DNA of 64,000 nucleotides from Bacillus sp. cl95 (GTDB lineage: Bacteria; Bacillota; Bacilli; Bacillales; Cytobacillaceae): NCBI RefSeq assembly GCF_900115925.1, contig NZ_FOYF01000003.1, positions 380,721-444,720 on the forward strand, in the 5' to 3' direction. The notes under the pieces were generated by a model that did not search any database, was not told where the DNA came from, and was given only the letters and a program-made list of their open reading frames with translations. Below, one piece after another: positions 16,524 to 26,560 of this stretch. The position numbers were made by a program, and so were the translations under genes. Position 1 is the stretch's first letter. The number at the start of each line of letters is the position of its first letter.

Positions 16524-18524
16524 TTAGTACCCTAAGAGTCTTCCCACTTGATAAATCACTAACGACAACATGTAGGCAATCACAAGTGCATATGCAACTG
16601 AGAAATAAGTCCACTTCGTTGAGCCCGACTCTTTGCGAATCGTAGCTACAGTTGCCAAACATGGTACATATAACAAAACAAACACCATAAAGCTAAATGC
16701 GGAAAGGGCTGAAAACTCAGTAGCCAATAACCCTTGCAGTGTATCAGCATTTGGAACATGATAAATGATGTTCATGGCTGATACAACTACCTCTTTCGCC
16801 AAAAACCCTGTTAATAAAGAAGCGCCCGCTTGCCATGAGCCGAAGCCTAATGGTGCAAGAATCGGTGCTAACACTCCACCAATCATAGCGAGGAAACTAT
16901 CATCCATCGGAACAGCAAATCCGCTTGGTCCTGCGTAAGAAAGGAACCAAATGAGCACCGATCCACCAAAAATAAATGTTCCCGCTTTTTTAATGAAACC
17001 TTTACCCTTATCCCATGTACTGCGGAACAAAGCTTTTCCCTGTGGCATGCGGTACGGTGGCAATTCAACCACGAATAAAGAAAATTCACCTTTTAAGATG
17101 GTTAAAGAAAAGATTTTCGCTAAGACTAATGCAACCACAATTCCGAGTACATACAAAGAAAACACAACAAGCGCCTGATATTTTGCAAAAAATGCTCCTA
17201 CAAACAGTGCATAAACTGGTAATCTAGCAGAACAAGACATTAAAGGTGTCAATAGAATGGTCAATAAACGTTCCCTTGGCGTTTCGATGGTCCTTGCTGC
17301 CATAACTCCTGGTACATTGCATCCAAATCCAATGATCATTGGAATGAACGCTTTCCCATTAAGTCCGACCATTTCCATCGTACGGTCCATCACTAGCGCT
17401 GCACGAGACATATATCCTGAATCCTCAAGAAACGATATAATTAAAAACAACATAAATATTTGCGGTACGAAGACGAGAACTCCACCCACACCAGCTACAA
17501 TCCCGTCAAGTACAACAGCCTTAATAAAGTTAGAAGCATTCATCGCTGATAATCCGCTTGTTAGCCAATTGGTAATCGTTCCTGATAAAAATCCATCTAA
17601 TAGATCAGATAGAGGTAACCCTACCCAGTCAAATGTAAGCTTAAACATCAAGAACATCGTCGCCAAGAAAATGGGGATCCCTAATATCGGATGAGTGGTG
17701 AAACGGTCGATTTTTTCAGTTACCGTTGGTTGCACATCTTGTTCTTGAATAACTGAATCTTGGATAATTTGGCTGATATAATCTTTTCTTACAAGATAAA
17801 TCCATCTTGCAGCACTTTCCACACCATGCTCACTACGTAATTTATCATTGATTTGTTCTAAGAAAAGGTTAATTTCTTTTGCATTCTTGAATGAAGCAAT
17901 ATATTTTTTAACCTCATCGTTTCCTTCCAAAAGTTGAATGGCTGTCCATCTCTTTGGAATAGAAAGTGAAGATGGCAGAAGTTTTGCAATGGATTCAATA
18001 CTATCCTCAATCACATTCCCATAATTAATCTTGAAATATGATTTTGCCGGCTTATCTGTGATCAGTTCATTAATTGTACTAGTACCTTTTCCTGTTCGAG
18101 CAATTACGGGGACGACAGGAACATCCAATAATTCGGATAACTTTACATCATCTATCGTCATACCTCTTCGCTTCGCTACATCCGTCATGTTCAATCCAAT
18201 AATGGTAGGCTTTTCAAACTCCAATAACTGAAGAGTAAGCATTAAATTCCGCTCAATTTGAGAAGCGTCAACGATATTGATGATGCCATCAAATGGCTCG
18301 GATACAAAGAAGTTAGAAACCACCGCTTCGTCCTTTGAAAGAGGACTTAACGAATATATTCCAGGCAAATCTATGAGATTTCCACGCTTATTTTTTATGA
18401 CTCCCACTTTTTTCTCGACAGTAACACCACTCCAGTTACCGACATATTGATAGGTGCCTGTGAGGTTATTAAAAAGTGAGGTCTTTCCTGTATTCGGATT
18501 CCCTATTAGAGCAATATTTAACAC
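16524..18524 (-). CDS. feoB: Ferrous iron transporter FeoB
   Basis: The 666-residue protein has an N-terminal G domain with G1 GNPNTGKTS (residues 8-16), G3 DLPG (about 52-55) and G4 NMTD (about 112-115), a helical regulatory part, and from about residue 280 the polytopic membrane region with two Gate motifs (GCNVPGVMAAR and the later CLATVATIRKE). It imports Fe2+ across the cell membrane. Its start overlaps the feoA end by seven bases, so the two are translationally coupled. Confidence 0.97.
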   Translation of the reverse strand: MLNIALIGNPNTGKTSLFNNLTGTYQYVGNWSGVTVEKKVGVIKNKRGNLIDLPGIYSLSPLSKDEAVVSNFFVSEPFDGIINIVDASQIERNLMLTLQLLEFEKPTIIGLNMTDVAKRRGMTIDDVKLSELLDVPVVPVIARTGKGTSTINELITDKPAKSYFKINYGNVIEDSIESIAKLLPSSLSIPKRWTAIQLLEGNDEVKKYIASFKNAKEINLFLEQINDKLRSEHGVESAARWIYLVRKDYISQIIQDSVIQEQDVQPTVTEKIDRFTTHPILGIPIFLATMFLMFKLTFDWVGLPLSDLLDGFLSGTITNWLTSGLSAMNASNFIKAVVLDGIVAGVGGVLVFVPQIFMLFLIISFLEDSGYMSRAALVMDRTMEMVGLNGKAFIPMIIGFGCNVPGVMAARTIETPRERLLTILLTPLMSCSARLPVYALFVGAFFAKYQALVVFSLYVLGIVVALVLAKIFSLTILKGEFSLFVVELPPYRMPQGKALFRSTWDKGKGFIKKAGTFIFGGSVLIWFLSYAGPSGFAVPMDDSFLAMIGGVLAPILAPLGFGSWQAGASLLTGFLAKEVVVSAMNIIYHVPNADTLQGLLATEFSALSAFSFMVFVLLYVPCLATVATIRKESGSTKWTYFSVAYALVIAYMLSLVIYQVGRLLGY

Positions 18525-18754
18525 GGTTTTTCCACCTTAATATGGAATGCATCTTGCAAGCGAATGCCTAATGATTGGCCGCAGTTTTCGACCATGCAAG
18601 GTCCTTTAAACGGCATTTTACATTGTAGACAAACTTCAGATCCCTCACTGATCCCTAAATCCAACAAACGCCTTCTAACTGTTTCAGTTAATGATGATAA
18701 GTCAACAATCTTGGCTTTTTCGCCCTTTTTTAATTGAGAAAGAAGCATAGCCAT
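18518..18754 (-). CDS. feoA: Ferrous iron transport protein FeoA
   Basis: A 78-residue SH3-like FeoA domain protein. It begins with LSQLKKGEKAKIVDL and has the family mark RRRLLDLGISEGSEV. Unusually for a small FeoA it holds cysteines in a CLQCKMPFKGPCMVENCG block. It binds the FeoB cytoplasmic part and supports iron import. It is first in the operon, behind a Fur-like box. Confidence 0.95.
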   Translation of the reverse strand: MAMLLSQLKKGEKAKIVDLSSLTETVRRRLLDLGISEGSEVCLQCKMPFKGPCMVENCGQSLGIRLQDAFHIKVEKPC

Positions 18755-18818
18755 TCCCCCTAACCTCTCGATGGAATTTAAAACATTCCTTTTAACTTTA
18801 AACCATTCTAAAAGAGAA

Positions 18819-18839
18819 TGATAACCTTTATCAATTATA
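18819..18839. promoter_or_regulatory. Fur box overlapping the feoAB -10 region
   Basis: TGATAACCTTTATCA (18819-18833) matches the 7-1-7 Fur consensus TGATAATNATTATCA at 12 of 14 positions. A TATAAT -10 for feoA lies directly beside it (18839-18834, minus strand). Iron-dependent repression of feoAB is inferred. Confidence 0.75.
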
Positions 18840-18971
18840 AGTCTACTTTAAGAATGTACTTTTCGCTATGATAAATCTTAATTTTTCAATTCATTTGATT
18901 AAGAAATGACAGAATGGTGACATAAGGAAACCACAATCATTTATTTTTGCGATTCTTGAACATAAAAACGG

Positions 18972-19007
18972 CAAAAAAAAGAGGCACTTCACAAAGGAAG
19001 TGCTCAC
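18972..19007 (-). terminator. Terminator of the HD-GYP gene
   Basis: GAGCACTTC pairs with GAAGTGCCTC (minus strand), followed by eight T. Confidence 0.9.
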
Positions 19008-19024
19008 TTCATAAAATCTAATCT

Positions 19025-20011
19025 CTAGTTGGCCATAGCATAGACACCTGACTGAACTTTTGTTTCTTCCTGCAATTTCCCTTCTTTCATCAAAATGGTA
19101 AGAAAAGCTTCCGCTGATTCAGGATCGAACTGGGTACCAATATTCCGTCTTAACTCTCCTGCTGCAGTTTCAATCGCTAGCTTTTGACGATAAGAGCGAT
19201 TCGTTGTCATCGCATCAAAAGCATCTGCAACACCGAGAATTCTCGCTCCAACTGGGATTTCTTTTCCTTTTAAACCTAGTGGATATCCCATACCATCCGG
19301 ACGTTCATGATGATAACGGACTATATCTGTGATACCGAGATCACGAAGTCTCTTGATATCCTTAATGATATGGTATCCTTCTTCTGGGTGTTTCTTCATG
19401 ATTCCGTACTCTTCATCTGTTAAACGACCGTCCTTCTGGAGAATGGCATCAGGCATGCTGATTTTGCCGATATCATGCAATAAACCTGCCAAGTAGATTG
19501 AATCAATTTCTACTTGTGAGAGACCCATCGTTTTCGCGATTTTTTTAGCATAATCCGCTACATTACTGGAATGGAAAGCTGTGTAAGAATCACGAGCGTC
19601 AATCGTCTTAGCTAGTGAAAACACAGTGTTAACCAATAATTCTTCTTGTTCATTTTTCTTACTGAAATTCATTTGTGAAACAGTGACAACCCGGCGAACA
19701 ATAAGCATCAGTACCGCATAGGCCATAATGTATAATGTCAAACTAGTACTTAAAGGTTTAACAAAATACAGGGTTCCCAACAATAGTGATCCTAGTCCAT
19801 AAAATAAAGGTGCCGGGATACGCATCAATGAAATCAAAACAACAGGATAAGCATATAACGACAGTAAAAAGGATGAATCGAAATAGAAATTGACAATAAT
19901 TACCCCGATACTACTAATGAGAAATAATGGCCAAAAAAGCTTTCCGTACTTTTTGAGAGAAATAGGACAGAATTGTTCCTCGTCTTTACATCTGTTCCAT
20001 TCTTTAATCAT
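19025..20011 (-). CDS. HD-GYP domain protein, likely membrane-bound c-di-GMP phosphodiesterase
   Basis: A protein of 328 residues. The first 110 residues hold about four transmembrane segments, and an HD-GYP domain spans about 125-320 with LLHDIGKISMPDAIL (HD) and the GYP loop HERPDGMGYP. The domain hydrolyses cyclic di-GMP or related nucleotides. AAGGAA fits the ATG at 20011; an in-frame upstream start at 20062 has no ribosome site. Together with the GGDEF/EAL protein at 29-31 kb, it points to c-di-GMP signalling in this organism. Confidence 0.88.
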   Translation of the reverse strand: MIKEWNRCKDEEQFCPISLKKYGKLFWPLFLISSIGVIIVNFYFDSSFLLSLYAYPVVLISLMRIPAPLFYGLGSLLLGTLYFVKPLSTSLTLYIMAYAVLMLIVRRVVTVSQMNFSKKNEQEELLVNTVFSLAKTIDARDSYTAFHSSNVADYAKKIAKTMGLSQVEIDSIYLAGLLHDIGKISMPDAILQKDGRLTDEEYGIMKKHPEEGYHIIKDIKRLRDLGITDIVRYHHERPDGMGYPLGLKGKEIPVGARILGVADAFDAMTTNRSYRQKLAIETAAGELRRNIGTQFDPESAEAFLTILMKEGKLQEETKVQSGVYAMAN

Positions 20012-20128
20012 ATAATTTCCTTCTTTCAAAATAGGTCTATCAACATAGGAATATAGTAACACATTTCATTTCTCTAAGAAAGTATTGTAACTGATTAAAT
20101 AATAATATAATTACTATAAAAATACCCC

Positions 20129-20158
20129 AAAAAAAGGACCCTAAAATGAATTAGGGCC
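20129..20158 (-). terminator. Terminator after the HesB-like gene
   Basis: GGCCCTAA pairs with TTAGGGTCC (one bulge) and is followed by seven T on the minus strand. The terminator stands after the distal TAA, not after the in-frame TGA. Confidence 0.85.
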
Positions 20159-20168
20159 ACTTGTATTC

Positions 20169-20450
20169 TTAACAGCAATCGCTGTCTCGACCAGTCAACA
20201 TCAGTCCATTGCGTTCCTGATCGTATTCTAATGTTAAATTTTCAAGATAGATTTCAATGTTCGGATCAATTGCAACCTGAATTTCATTGATTTTCACTAC
20301 TTTGTCATCTGCTTCAGGCTCATCCAGAGCCAGTCCAATCTGTGGCTGTCCTCAGCCATAGCCTGCGAAATAGACTCTTATTCCACTTTTGTCTTGTTCT
20401 TTCAGAACTTGCAGCAGCAAATCACGGGCTTGATCTGTAATGTTCATCAT
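20169..20450 (-). CDS. HesB/IscA-like selenoprotein (in-frame TGA read as selenocysteine)
   Basis: Read through its TGA, this gene gives 93 residues of the HesB/IscA-like fold. The first 32 (ending VYFAGYG) and the 60 after the TGA (GQPQIGLALDEPE... to RDSDCC) lie in the same frame, with no indel, and both match the family. The TGA (20354-20352) replaces the cysteine that normally follows the GxG motif. A hairpin, GGCTC-TGGAT-GAGCC, lies 20 bases beyond the TGA, its loop starting 25 bases beyond with G at the second position, as bacterial SECIS elements require. The protein ends in a Cys-Cys pair. GAAGGGGA precedes the double ATG, and the terminator follows the final TAA. Alternative: a recent nonsense mutation. 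Sec machinery is not in the window. Confidence 0.8.
20317..20331 (-). promoter_or_regulatory. Candidate bacterial SECIS hairpin
   Basis: Five perfect pairs (GGCTC with GAGCC) close a five-base loop TGGAT, beginning 20 bases after the UGA. Spacing, loop size and G at loop position two fit the known bacterial SECIS pattern. A competing stem AGCCA/TGGCT nearer the UGA also exists. Confidence 0.65.
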
Positions 20451-20560
20451 GTTTCCCCTTCCTATTAGCCATTCTTGCATGTAAATTACCCCTATATTCA
20501 AAAAGTAATCATATAGAAAATAGCCGATTTCAGTCATTAGTATATAATGAGGAAATTGAG

Positions 20561-20886
20561 TTGTACACAAAAAAGTCCATAAATAAAGGTTACAGTTTGG
20601 CAAGTTTAATTTCCAATCATGAATCCATCGATACAAGCAATCCTAATGGGTATGCATTTGCAGAAATTTTAACGAAACTTGTTGATTTTCAAAGTGATGT
20701 CATAAGTGAAAAGACGAAAAAAGGAATCACGGAAGCAAAAGAACAAGGCGGTGCTACCGGGAGACCAAGAAAACCAGACGAAAATGTCCAACGAGCCATT
20801 GCGATGTATGAAAGCAAGAAACACTTTAGCAGAAATTAAAGAAAAACGGGTATTAAGTCTACTTTGTATCGTTACTTAGAAAGCTA
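20561..20886 (+). pseudogene. Serine recombinase (resolvase) C-terminal relic
   Basis: The frame resembles the C-terminal half of resolvase/invertase proteins: FAEILTKLVDFQSDVISEKTKKGI, the GRPRKPDE linker and the start of the helix-turn-helix. After residue 85 the frame breaks; two shifts later the end can be read as AEIKEK and TGIKSTLYRYLES. The catalytic N-terminal part with the serine is absent. It is a dead remnant of a mobile element, directly beside the selenoprotein gene. Confidence 0.8.
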
Positions 20887-20902
20887 AAGGAAACGATAGA
20901 AA

Positions 20903-20940
20903 ACCTCGACGCTGACTATAGCATCGAGGCTTTTATATTA
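20903..20940. terminator. Bidirectional terminator
   Basis: CCTCGACGCT pairs with AGCATCGAGG (one mismatch) with T-runs on both sides, between the resolvase relic and the dioxygenase gene. Confidence 0.75.
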
Positions 20941-21879
20941 TTTATGAAGATTCCTTACTTCAATCGGTATTAAGATGTCCTCAATTTGTCCACGATGTGG
21001 TTCATACTGTGAAGGCAGCATTAATTTTTCACCCATCGTTTCGAAAGATTCATCATGCGCAAAACCTGGCGGATCTGTGGCAATTTCAAATAGAATTTCT
21101 CCATGCTCCCTGAAGTAAATCGCATTAAAGTAGTTACGATCTTGAACGGGGGTTACCCCATACCCATAACCTTCAACATGCTTCTTCCAATCGAGCTGAT
21201 CCACATCATCCAATGCTCGCCATGCAATATGATGCACAGTCCCTACACCCATTTGTCCACGGCCTGTTGCTACACGTTTCAGGTCAATGATGTTCCCTAT
21301 ATTACCTGTAGCTATAAATCGGATATATTCTCCCTCTTCTGCGACTTTTTCTAATCCCATAACGGTTTCTAGTAGCACGGAAGTTTGTTCAGGTTTGGCA
21401 GAAAATAGCGTTGCACCCGCAAATCCTTTTATGGCAACATCACGATGAACACCTGCAAAATCCCACGCATTTTTTTCCCCATCTTCTCTTGCAACCAATT
21501 CAAGCTGAAGGCCATGAGGATCCTTAAATTGCAGAACATCTTCATGAAAACGTACTTGTTTTACATACTCAATGTTAAAATCCTTTAACCTCTGTTCCCA
21601 AAAACCTAGGGATCCAGTTGGAACAGCATAAGATGTTACCCCAACTTGTCCGTCACCAATTTTCCCAGGATAAGCGTCGGCCCATGGGAAAAACGTAATA
21701 ATGGTACCAGGTTGACCGCCTTCGTTACCAAAATATAAATGATACGTTCCCGGATCATCGAAGTTCACGGTTTGCTTTACTAGTCTTAATCCTAAAACAC
21801 CTGCGTAAAAATCAACATTTTCTTGAGGATGGCCAACAATGGCTGTTATATGATGAATACCTAATGATTTTTTCAACAT
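20938..21879 (-). CDS. Ring-cleaving (hydroquinone-type) dioxygenase, MhqA/MhqO family
   Basis: A 313-residue double VOC protein. IHHITAIVGHPQENVDFYAGVLGLRLVK opens the first module; a second starts near HHIAWRALDD with metal ligands expected in HH and in the HGEILFEIATD strand. Members of this family (YkcA, YdfO in B. subtilis) are induced by quinones and catechols and are thought to cleave hydroquinones. A palindrome matching the MhqR box lies 37 bases upstream. GGAGTGTG precedes the ATG. Confidence 0.88.
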   Translation of the reverse strand: MLKKSLGIHHITAIVGHPQENVDFYAGVLGLRLVKQTVNFDDPGTYHLYFGNEGGQPGTIITFFPWADAYPGKIGDGQVGVTSYAVPTGSLGFWEQRLKDFNIEYVKQVRFHEDVLQFKDPHGLQLELVAREDGEKNAWDFAGVHRDVAIKGFAGATLFSAKPEQTSVLLETVMGLEKVAEEGEYIRFIATGNIGNIIDLKRVATGRGQMGVGTVHHIAWRALDDVDQLDWKKHVEGYGYGVTPVQDRNYFNAIYFREHGEILFEIATDPPGFAHDESFETMGEKLMLPSQYEPHRGQIEDILIPIEVRNLHK

Positions 21880-21915
21880 AGCTACACACTCCTTAAAATT
21901 GACTTCAATAAAAAA

Positions 21916-21933
21916 TATCTCGAATTCAAGATA
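21916..21933. promoter_or_regulatory. MhqR-type operator
   Basis: TATCTCGAATTCAAGATA is an 18-bp palindrome with one mismatch and equals, but for one base, the MhqR box I recall (tATCTcgaAtTCgAGATa). It lies upstream of the dioxygenase gene. MhqR itself is not in the window. Confidence 0.75.
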
Positions 21934-22001
21934 ATTTTAATCCAACATAAACAAATAGTCAATTTCCTTTTCTTTACTTTTAGGTAACTCAGCAATTGAT
22001 T

Positions 22002-22033
22002 AAAAAAGAAAGCAAAACAATGTTTGCTTTCTA
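22002..22033 (-). terminator. Terminator of the MFS gene
   Basis: AGAAAGCAAA pairs with TTTGCTTTCT and is followed by a T-run, minus strand. Confidence 0.9.
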
Positions 22034-22034
22034 G

Positions 22035-23279
22035 CTATTCCACATAGAGGATCACTTTCAGAAATAAACCGCTCAAAATTCCGGTCAATAGCAAGATTAC
22101 TCCATTCACTAAAAGCATCGTAGGAGAACCATACAAATCTGTAAAGAAGGAGAACAAAGCTAACGCAACAGGCGGAGCTATGCTTGAGATAGATCCAAGA
22201 GTACCAAATAGTCTTCCTTGAAGGTCAGATTCCACTTCTTCCCTCATAATGACTTGAATCAAAAAGGTCGAGAAAGCAAAAAGCATGCCAATGACAAAAA
22301 TAATCGGTATGGCTGGGAAAGGAGATTTTAGTATAGAAATAATCATAAAGAGTGGCGCCATTAGAATCATACTTCCGATAATCCAGATTCCTCTCCTTTT
22401 CACTCTCTTTCCTAAATACATGATGATTCCTGCCCCAGCCAAATAGCCAGTTGGTATACAGGCTTCGAGTAGCCCAAATTCCATCGGTGTTGCCTTCCAC
22501 ACTTTCACCGCTGCAACTTGTGTCAACATAAGAAATGAAACAAAGAACATACCCAATAAAGGGGATAGGATCATGACGGCCCGAGTAAACCTGTGTTTCC
22601 AAATAAAGATGAGTCCTGAAACGAAATCTTCTTTAAATGTCTTTTTTTCAACTGAAAGATTTCGTGAGGTTGGAAAAGCTCCACCTAACAAAATGAGAAT
22701 CGAACATAAAAAGTATGAAATACCGTTAAAGATCACCGCTGCAGCTCCTCCAAAAGTTGCCACAGCCACCCCACCAATTGCAAGACCACTGATTCTGGCG
22801 ATATTGTCTGCCACACCCATTGCACCTGTTGCCTTTTGAATGTTTTCTTTCCCAACAATGTCTGTTAATGACGACTGTAATGCAGGGTATTGAAAAAGCC
22901 TTACAAAACTATTTAAAGCCGTAAGCAGCAACAAGACCATGAATGATACGTTCGGAAGAATCATCGTTATCGCTACTCCTAATACTAAAACACCACTAAT
23001 CAAATCCGTCATCCACATCAATTTCCTGCGGTCTACACGATCCGCAATTGTTCCTGCTACTGATCCAAAAAGGAAACTCATAACCATTGAAGTAATCATG
23101 ACAGCAGACATTAGTTTAGCGCTGCCTGTGTTTTGTAAAATCCAGATATTCAGCGCAATACTATGAAAACAGTCTCCGAATATCGATAAAGTATAACCTG
23201 ACAGCATAAAGGAGAATGTCTTGTTTTTCCTTAACGGTTTGGCGGAAAAAGAAGCGGATGTTTGAATTTGTTCTATCAT
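22035..23279 (-). CDS. MFS transporter
   Basis: The 414-residue protein has about twelve transmembrane segments and the MFS loop motif DRVDRRKLMWMTD between segments two and three (GTIADRVDRR). It resembles the enterobactin-exporter-like (EntS/macrolide efflux) branch of the superfamily, which in Firmicutes often exports drugs or siderophores. The substrate cannot be told from sequence. AAAGGATC precedes the ATG, and it has its own terminator. Confidence 0.85.
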   Translation of the reverse strand: MIEQIQTSASFSAKPLRKNKTFSFMLSGYTLSIFGDCFHSIALNIWILQNTGSAKLMSAVMITSMVMSFLFGSVAGTIADRVDRRKLMWMTDLISGVLVLGVAITMILPNVSFMVLLLLTALNSFVRLFQYPALQSSLTDIVGKENIQKATGAMGVADNIARISGLAIGGVAVATFGGAAAVIFNGISYFLCSILILLGGAFPTSRNLSVEKKTFKEDFVSGLIFIWKHRFTRAVMILSPLLGMFFVSFLMLTQVAAVKVWKATPMEFGLLEACIPTGYLAGAGIIMYLGKRVKRRGIWIIGSMILMAPLFMIISILKSPFPAIPIIFVIGMLFAFSTFLIQVIMREEVESDLQGRLFGTLGSISSIAPPVALALFSFFTDLYGSPTMLLVNGVILLLTGILSGLFLKVILYVE

Positions 23280-23315
23280 CTATGATCCTTTCCCTTCATT
23301 ATCTATCCCTTAAAA

Positions 23316-23348
23316 CAAATGCCTCAGTACAATAACCTGAGGCATTTG
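23316..23348 (-). terminator. Terminator of the alpha-glycosidase gene
   Basis: AAATGCCTCAG pairs with CTGAGGCATTT, then TGTTTTAA on the minus strand. Confidence 0.8.
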
Positions 23349-23362
23349 AACGAGCAAAATAC

Positions 23363-25168
<1,806 letters not shown>

Positions 25169-25170
25169 TT

Positions 25171-25186
25171 ACTTAATCGTTTAAGT
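25171..25186. promoter_or_regulatory. LacI-type operator upstream of the alpha-glycosidase gene
   Basis: ACTTAATCGTTTAAGT is a 16-bp palindrome with one mismatch and a central CG. It overlaps the stop region of the esterase gene and stands 30 bases before the glycosidase start. Confidence 0.75.
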
Positions 25187-25954
25187 TGCGATGCTAAAAA
25201 AATACTCAAATACTGGACCCACTCTTTTTCTCCACTCTAATTCGTTATGAACAGCACCTTCTAAGATATCAAAACGACAATCCTTCACTTTATCTTTGAT
25301 AATCGTGTATACCGCTTGACTGGAATCGATATACATTTGATGCGAAATCGATCCTGATTCCTCTTTCGTGCCAACGTCCATGTAAAATTTCTCAATCATA
25401 CTTAAGTCGCTTTCCCTTATAAAATTTTCAATCTCTAACTGGTTAAACCAGTAGGCTGATGAGAAAGAAGCTACCTTTCGGAAAATGTGTGGGTATTTAC
25501 AAGCAGCATAAGTGGAAATTAAGCCGCCCATCGAGCTCCCAGCCATACTAGAATCCTCGGGGACTGTACGGTATTTCTCATCAATTAAGGGCTTAAGTAC
25601 ATTCACTAAGTAGTCTACATATTCTATACCTTGCCCACCAAGCACACGCTCTTCTAAATTAAGATTTCTCCACAGCTCATGATTTGGCCATGGTCCATAT
25701 TCGTCTAATCGTATTTCTCCTGGTGCACAATCAATACCAACAACAATTAAATCCATTCCTGTTTGATCAAGATAATCTGCAATGCGCCACGACATTCCAT
25801 AACCAGCTTCTTCATCAAAATAAAGATTTTGACCATCGTGCATGTACAACACTGGATAAACTTTATTGCTCTGGTGATAATCATTAGGCACATAAATCCT
25901 TACTAACCGTTGCCTTTGGAAAGGGGTAATCGTGACCTCGAATTTTTCAATCAT
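25181..25954 (-). CDS. Alpha/beta hydrolase, putative esterase (Fes/YbbA type)
   Basis: A 257-residue alpha/beta hydrolase of the esterase-D/enterochelin-esterase-like type. The nucleophile elbow is AGSSMGG near residue 138, the oxyanion region is LYMHDGQNL, and a late histidine (AVHNELEW) completes the triad. Such genes often sit beside maltodextrin or arabinan genes. Here it shares LacI-type palindromes with the alpha-glycosidase gene, so it is likely co-regulated and may remove acyl groups from sugars. GGTG precedes the ATG. Confidence 0.85.
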   Translation of the reverse strand: MIEKFEVTITPFQRQRLVRIYVPNDYHQSNKVYPVLYMHDGQNLYFDEEAGYGMSWRIADYLDQTGMDLIVVGIDCAPGEIRLDEYGPWPNHELWRNLNLEERVLGGQGIEYVDYLVNVLKPLIDEKYRTVPEDSSMAGSSMGGLISTYAACKYPHIFRKVASFSSAYWFNQLEIENFIRESDLSMIEKFYMDVGTKEESGSISHQMYIDSSQAVYTIIKDKVKDCRFDILEGAVHNELEWRKRVGPVFEYFFSIAT

Positions 25955-25971
25955 ATAAACACCGCCTATTC

Positions 25972-25987
25972 ACTTAAACGTTTAAGT
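25972..25987. promoter_or_regulatory. LacI-type operator upstream of the esterase gene
   Basis: ACTTAAACGTTTAAGT is a perfect 16-bp palindrome with central CG, 18 bases before the esterase start. The copy at 25171 differs by one base. Confidence 0.8.
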
Positions 25988-26114
25988 AAAGTGTATCACA
26001 AGATAATTTTATCTGTCTATGAAACTTTAGAAATTCATGATTACAAATAGATTTTGTTGAGGGGTTTAAAATTAATGAAAGTGTGCCAAATCTAGTATTC
26101 ATTTAACTTAAATC

Positions 26115-26140
26115 AAAAAAGCATTCCTGGATGGAATGCA
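26115..26140 (-). terminator. Terminator of the acidic protein gene
   Basis: GCATTCC pairs with GGAATGC around ATCCA, then six T on the minus strand. Confidence 0.85.
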
Positions 26141-26208
26141 GATGATATTGAAGTAATACATTCTACAATGGACAAAAGCTGTATTAAATAAGCTCGATTT
26201 ATTTCCAT

Positions 26209-26526
26209 TCACTCCTGTTTTTCTTTAATTTGTTCTCGAATCTTTTCAAGTTCTTTCAAAGAAAGTTCCCCTAAAGATTTTTTGATTTCTTCCTCTATTA
26301 CTATCCTGTTGCTTTCTTGATATTGATCCCACCACACTTGAAGTCCTTCCGTATGATCCAAAAGGTATTCCATATCGATTACTTCTACTTCTTCATCAGA
26401 AATATAATTTAAGACAGCTGCTAACATGTGATTTAGCTTCTCGATTTCATCCTCGTTTTTTTCGTTTTGTGATTCAATTGTTTTCTCATCGGACTTCTCA
26501 TTGATTGGAGAAGATTTTCGTGGCAT
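26209..26526 (-). CDS. Hypothetical acidic helical protein
   Basis: A 105-residue, highly charged protein of unknown function (MPRKSSPINEKSDE at the start; long glutamate/lysine-rich helix at the end). AAGGAG fits the ATG at 26526; a longer in-frame start at 26568 has no ribosome site. The composition suggests a cytoplasmic adaptor or small spore-related protein, but nothing specific can be said. It follows the start-less frame described next. Confidence 0.65.
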   Translation of the reverse strand: MPRKSSPINEKSDEKTIESQNEKNEDEIEKLNHMLAAVLNYISDEEVEVIDMEYLLDHTEGLQVWWDQYQESNRIVIEEEIKKSLGELSLKELEKIREQIKEKQE

Positions 26527-26560
26527 GATATCACTCCTTTTTGATTCAACAAGTTTTAGA

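Noticed and set aside
20352-20636. Minus-strand frame of 94 residues ending at the TGA
   Set aside because: Its first 62 residues precede the ribosome site and do not match the family; the real gene starts at 20450 and continues through the TGA.
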